NCBI GenBank assembly: GCA_015654715.1
Contig: JAATGK010000382.1
Location: 1 to 6,481 of the forward strand
Origin: Alphaproteobacteria bacterium
GTDB lineage: Bacteria; Pseudomonadota; Alphaproteobacteria; Micropepsales; Micropepsaceae
Length of the DNA: 6,481 nucleotides
Direction of reading: 5' to 3'
The notes under the pieces were generated by a model. The model was not told where the DNA came from and did not search any database. It saw only the letters and a list, made by a program, of their open reading frames with translations. Made by a program: the position numbers and the translations under genes. Below, in pieces: positions 6,393-6,481 of this stretch (the first letter of the stretch is position 1; every line of letters begins with the position of its first letter).

Positions 6393-6481
6393 ATTGCAGC
6401 GGTGGGCAGCGTGAAGACGTCAAATTTTCAAATTCTGCGGACTCCAATTTTTCAACCAAAAGCCTCAATCAGTCGGTTCCA

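Larger units (their letters stand above)
6189..6481. other. Non-coding stretch between the cio operon and a gene beyond the window
   Basis: No open frame here has a family pattern, and the frames that cross it on the minus strand are low-complexity Arg/Ser-rich shadows. The stretch holds the possible terminator, an inverted repeat, a promoter and a Fur-like box, listed separately. The last 60 bases are A/T-richer than the genes, with TCAAATT repeated at 6420 and 6428, and look like a leader of a rightward gene that starts after 6481. Confidence 0.6.

Noticed and set aside
5917..6468. Minus-strand open frame of 183 codons across the cioB end and the non-coding stretch
   Set aside because: Arg/Ser-rich product with no recognisable domain, opposite cioB and the DUF2474-like gene for much of its length; it also crosses the promoter and Fur-like signals.
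1..6481. CRISPR array, tRNA, rRNA or insertion sequence
   Set aside because: No regularly spaced repeats, no cloverleaf or rRNA sequence, and no transposase-like protein were seen on either strand.

Overview
The window is GC-rich with codon use typical of a high-GC proteobacterium. The gene set (a CIO-type cytochrome bd oxidase with a DUF2474 small protein, a MocR-type regulator, an arylacetonitrilase-like enzyme) fits best with an alphaproteobacterium or a close relative. That placement is inference from gene style, not from a marker gene.

Layout, all genes on the + strand. Bases 1-1128 hold the 3' part of an M28 zinc metallopeptidase gene whose start lies before the window. Bases 1129-1255 are a regulatory gap with a perfect 24-bp palindrome (1205-1228), half-site direct repeats and a promoter whose -10 sits in the palindrome centre. 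Then comes a tight five-gene set: a MocR/GntR regulator with an aminotransferase-like domain (1256-2626), a nitrilase gene broken by a one-base frameshift near 3032 (2649-3616), cioA (3619-5025), cioB (5038-6045) and a 47-residue DUF2474-like membrane protein (6045-6188). Gaps between these genes are 22, 2, 12 and -1 bases, so they very probably form one operon. A stem-loop followed by a short T-rich run at 6238-6273 may end it.

Bases 6189-6481 contain no convincing gene. They hold the possible terminator, a 16-bp inverted repeat (6327-6342), and a TTGACA promoter abutting a Fur-box-like 7-1-7 palindrome (6378-6392). This looks like the control region of an iron-regulated gene beyond the right edge.

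How the genes may work together: CioAB is a quinol oxidase of the short-Q-loop type known for cyanide insensitivity, and nitrilases hydrolyse nitriles, including products of cyanide conjugation. A regulator that carries PLP could sense an amino compound. The operon therefore reads as a candidate nitrile/cyanide-response module: detoxify or assimilate the nitrile while respiring through an oxidase that tolerates cyanide. Nothing in the sequence proves this, and the nitrilase as written is broken.
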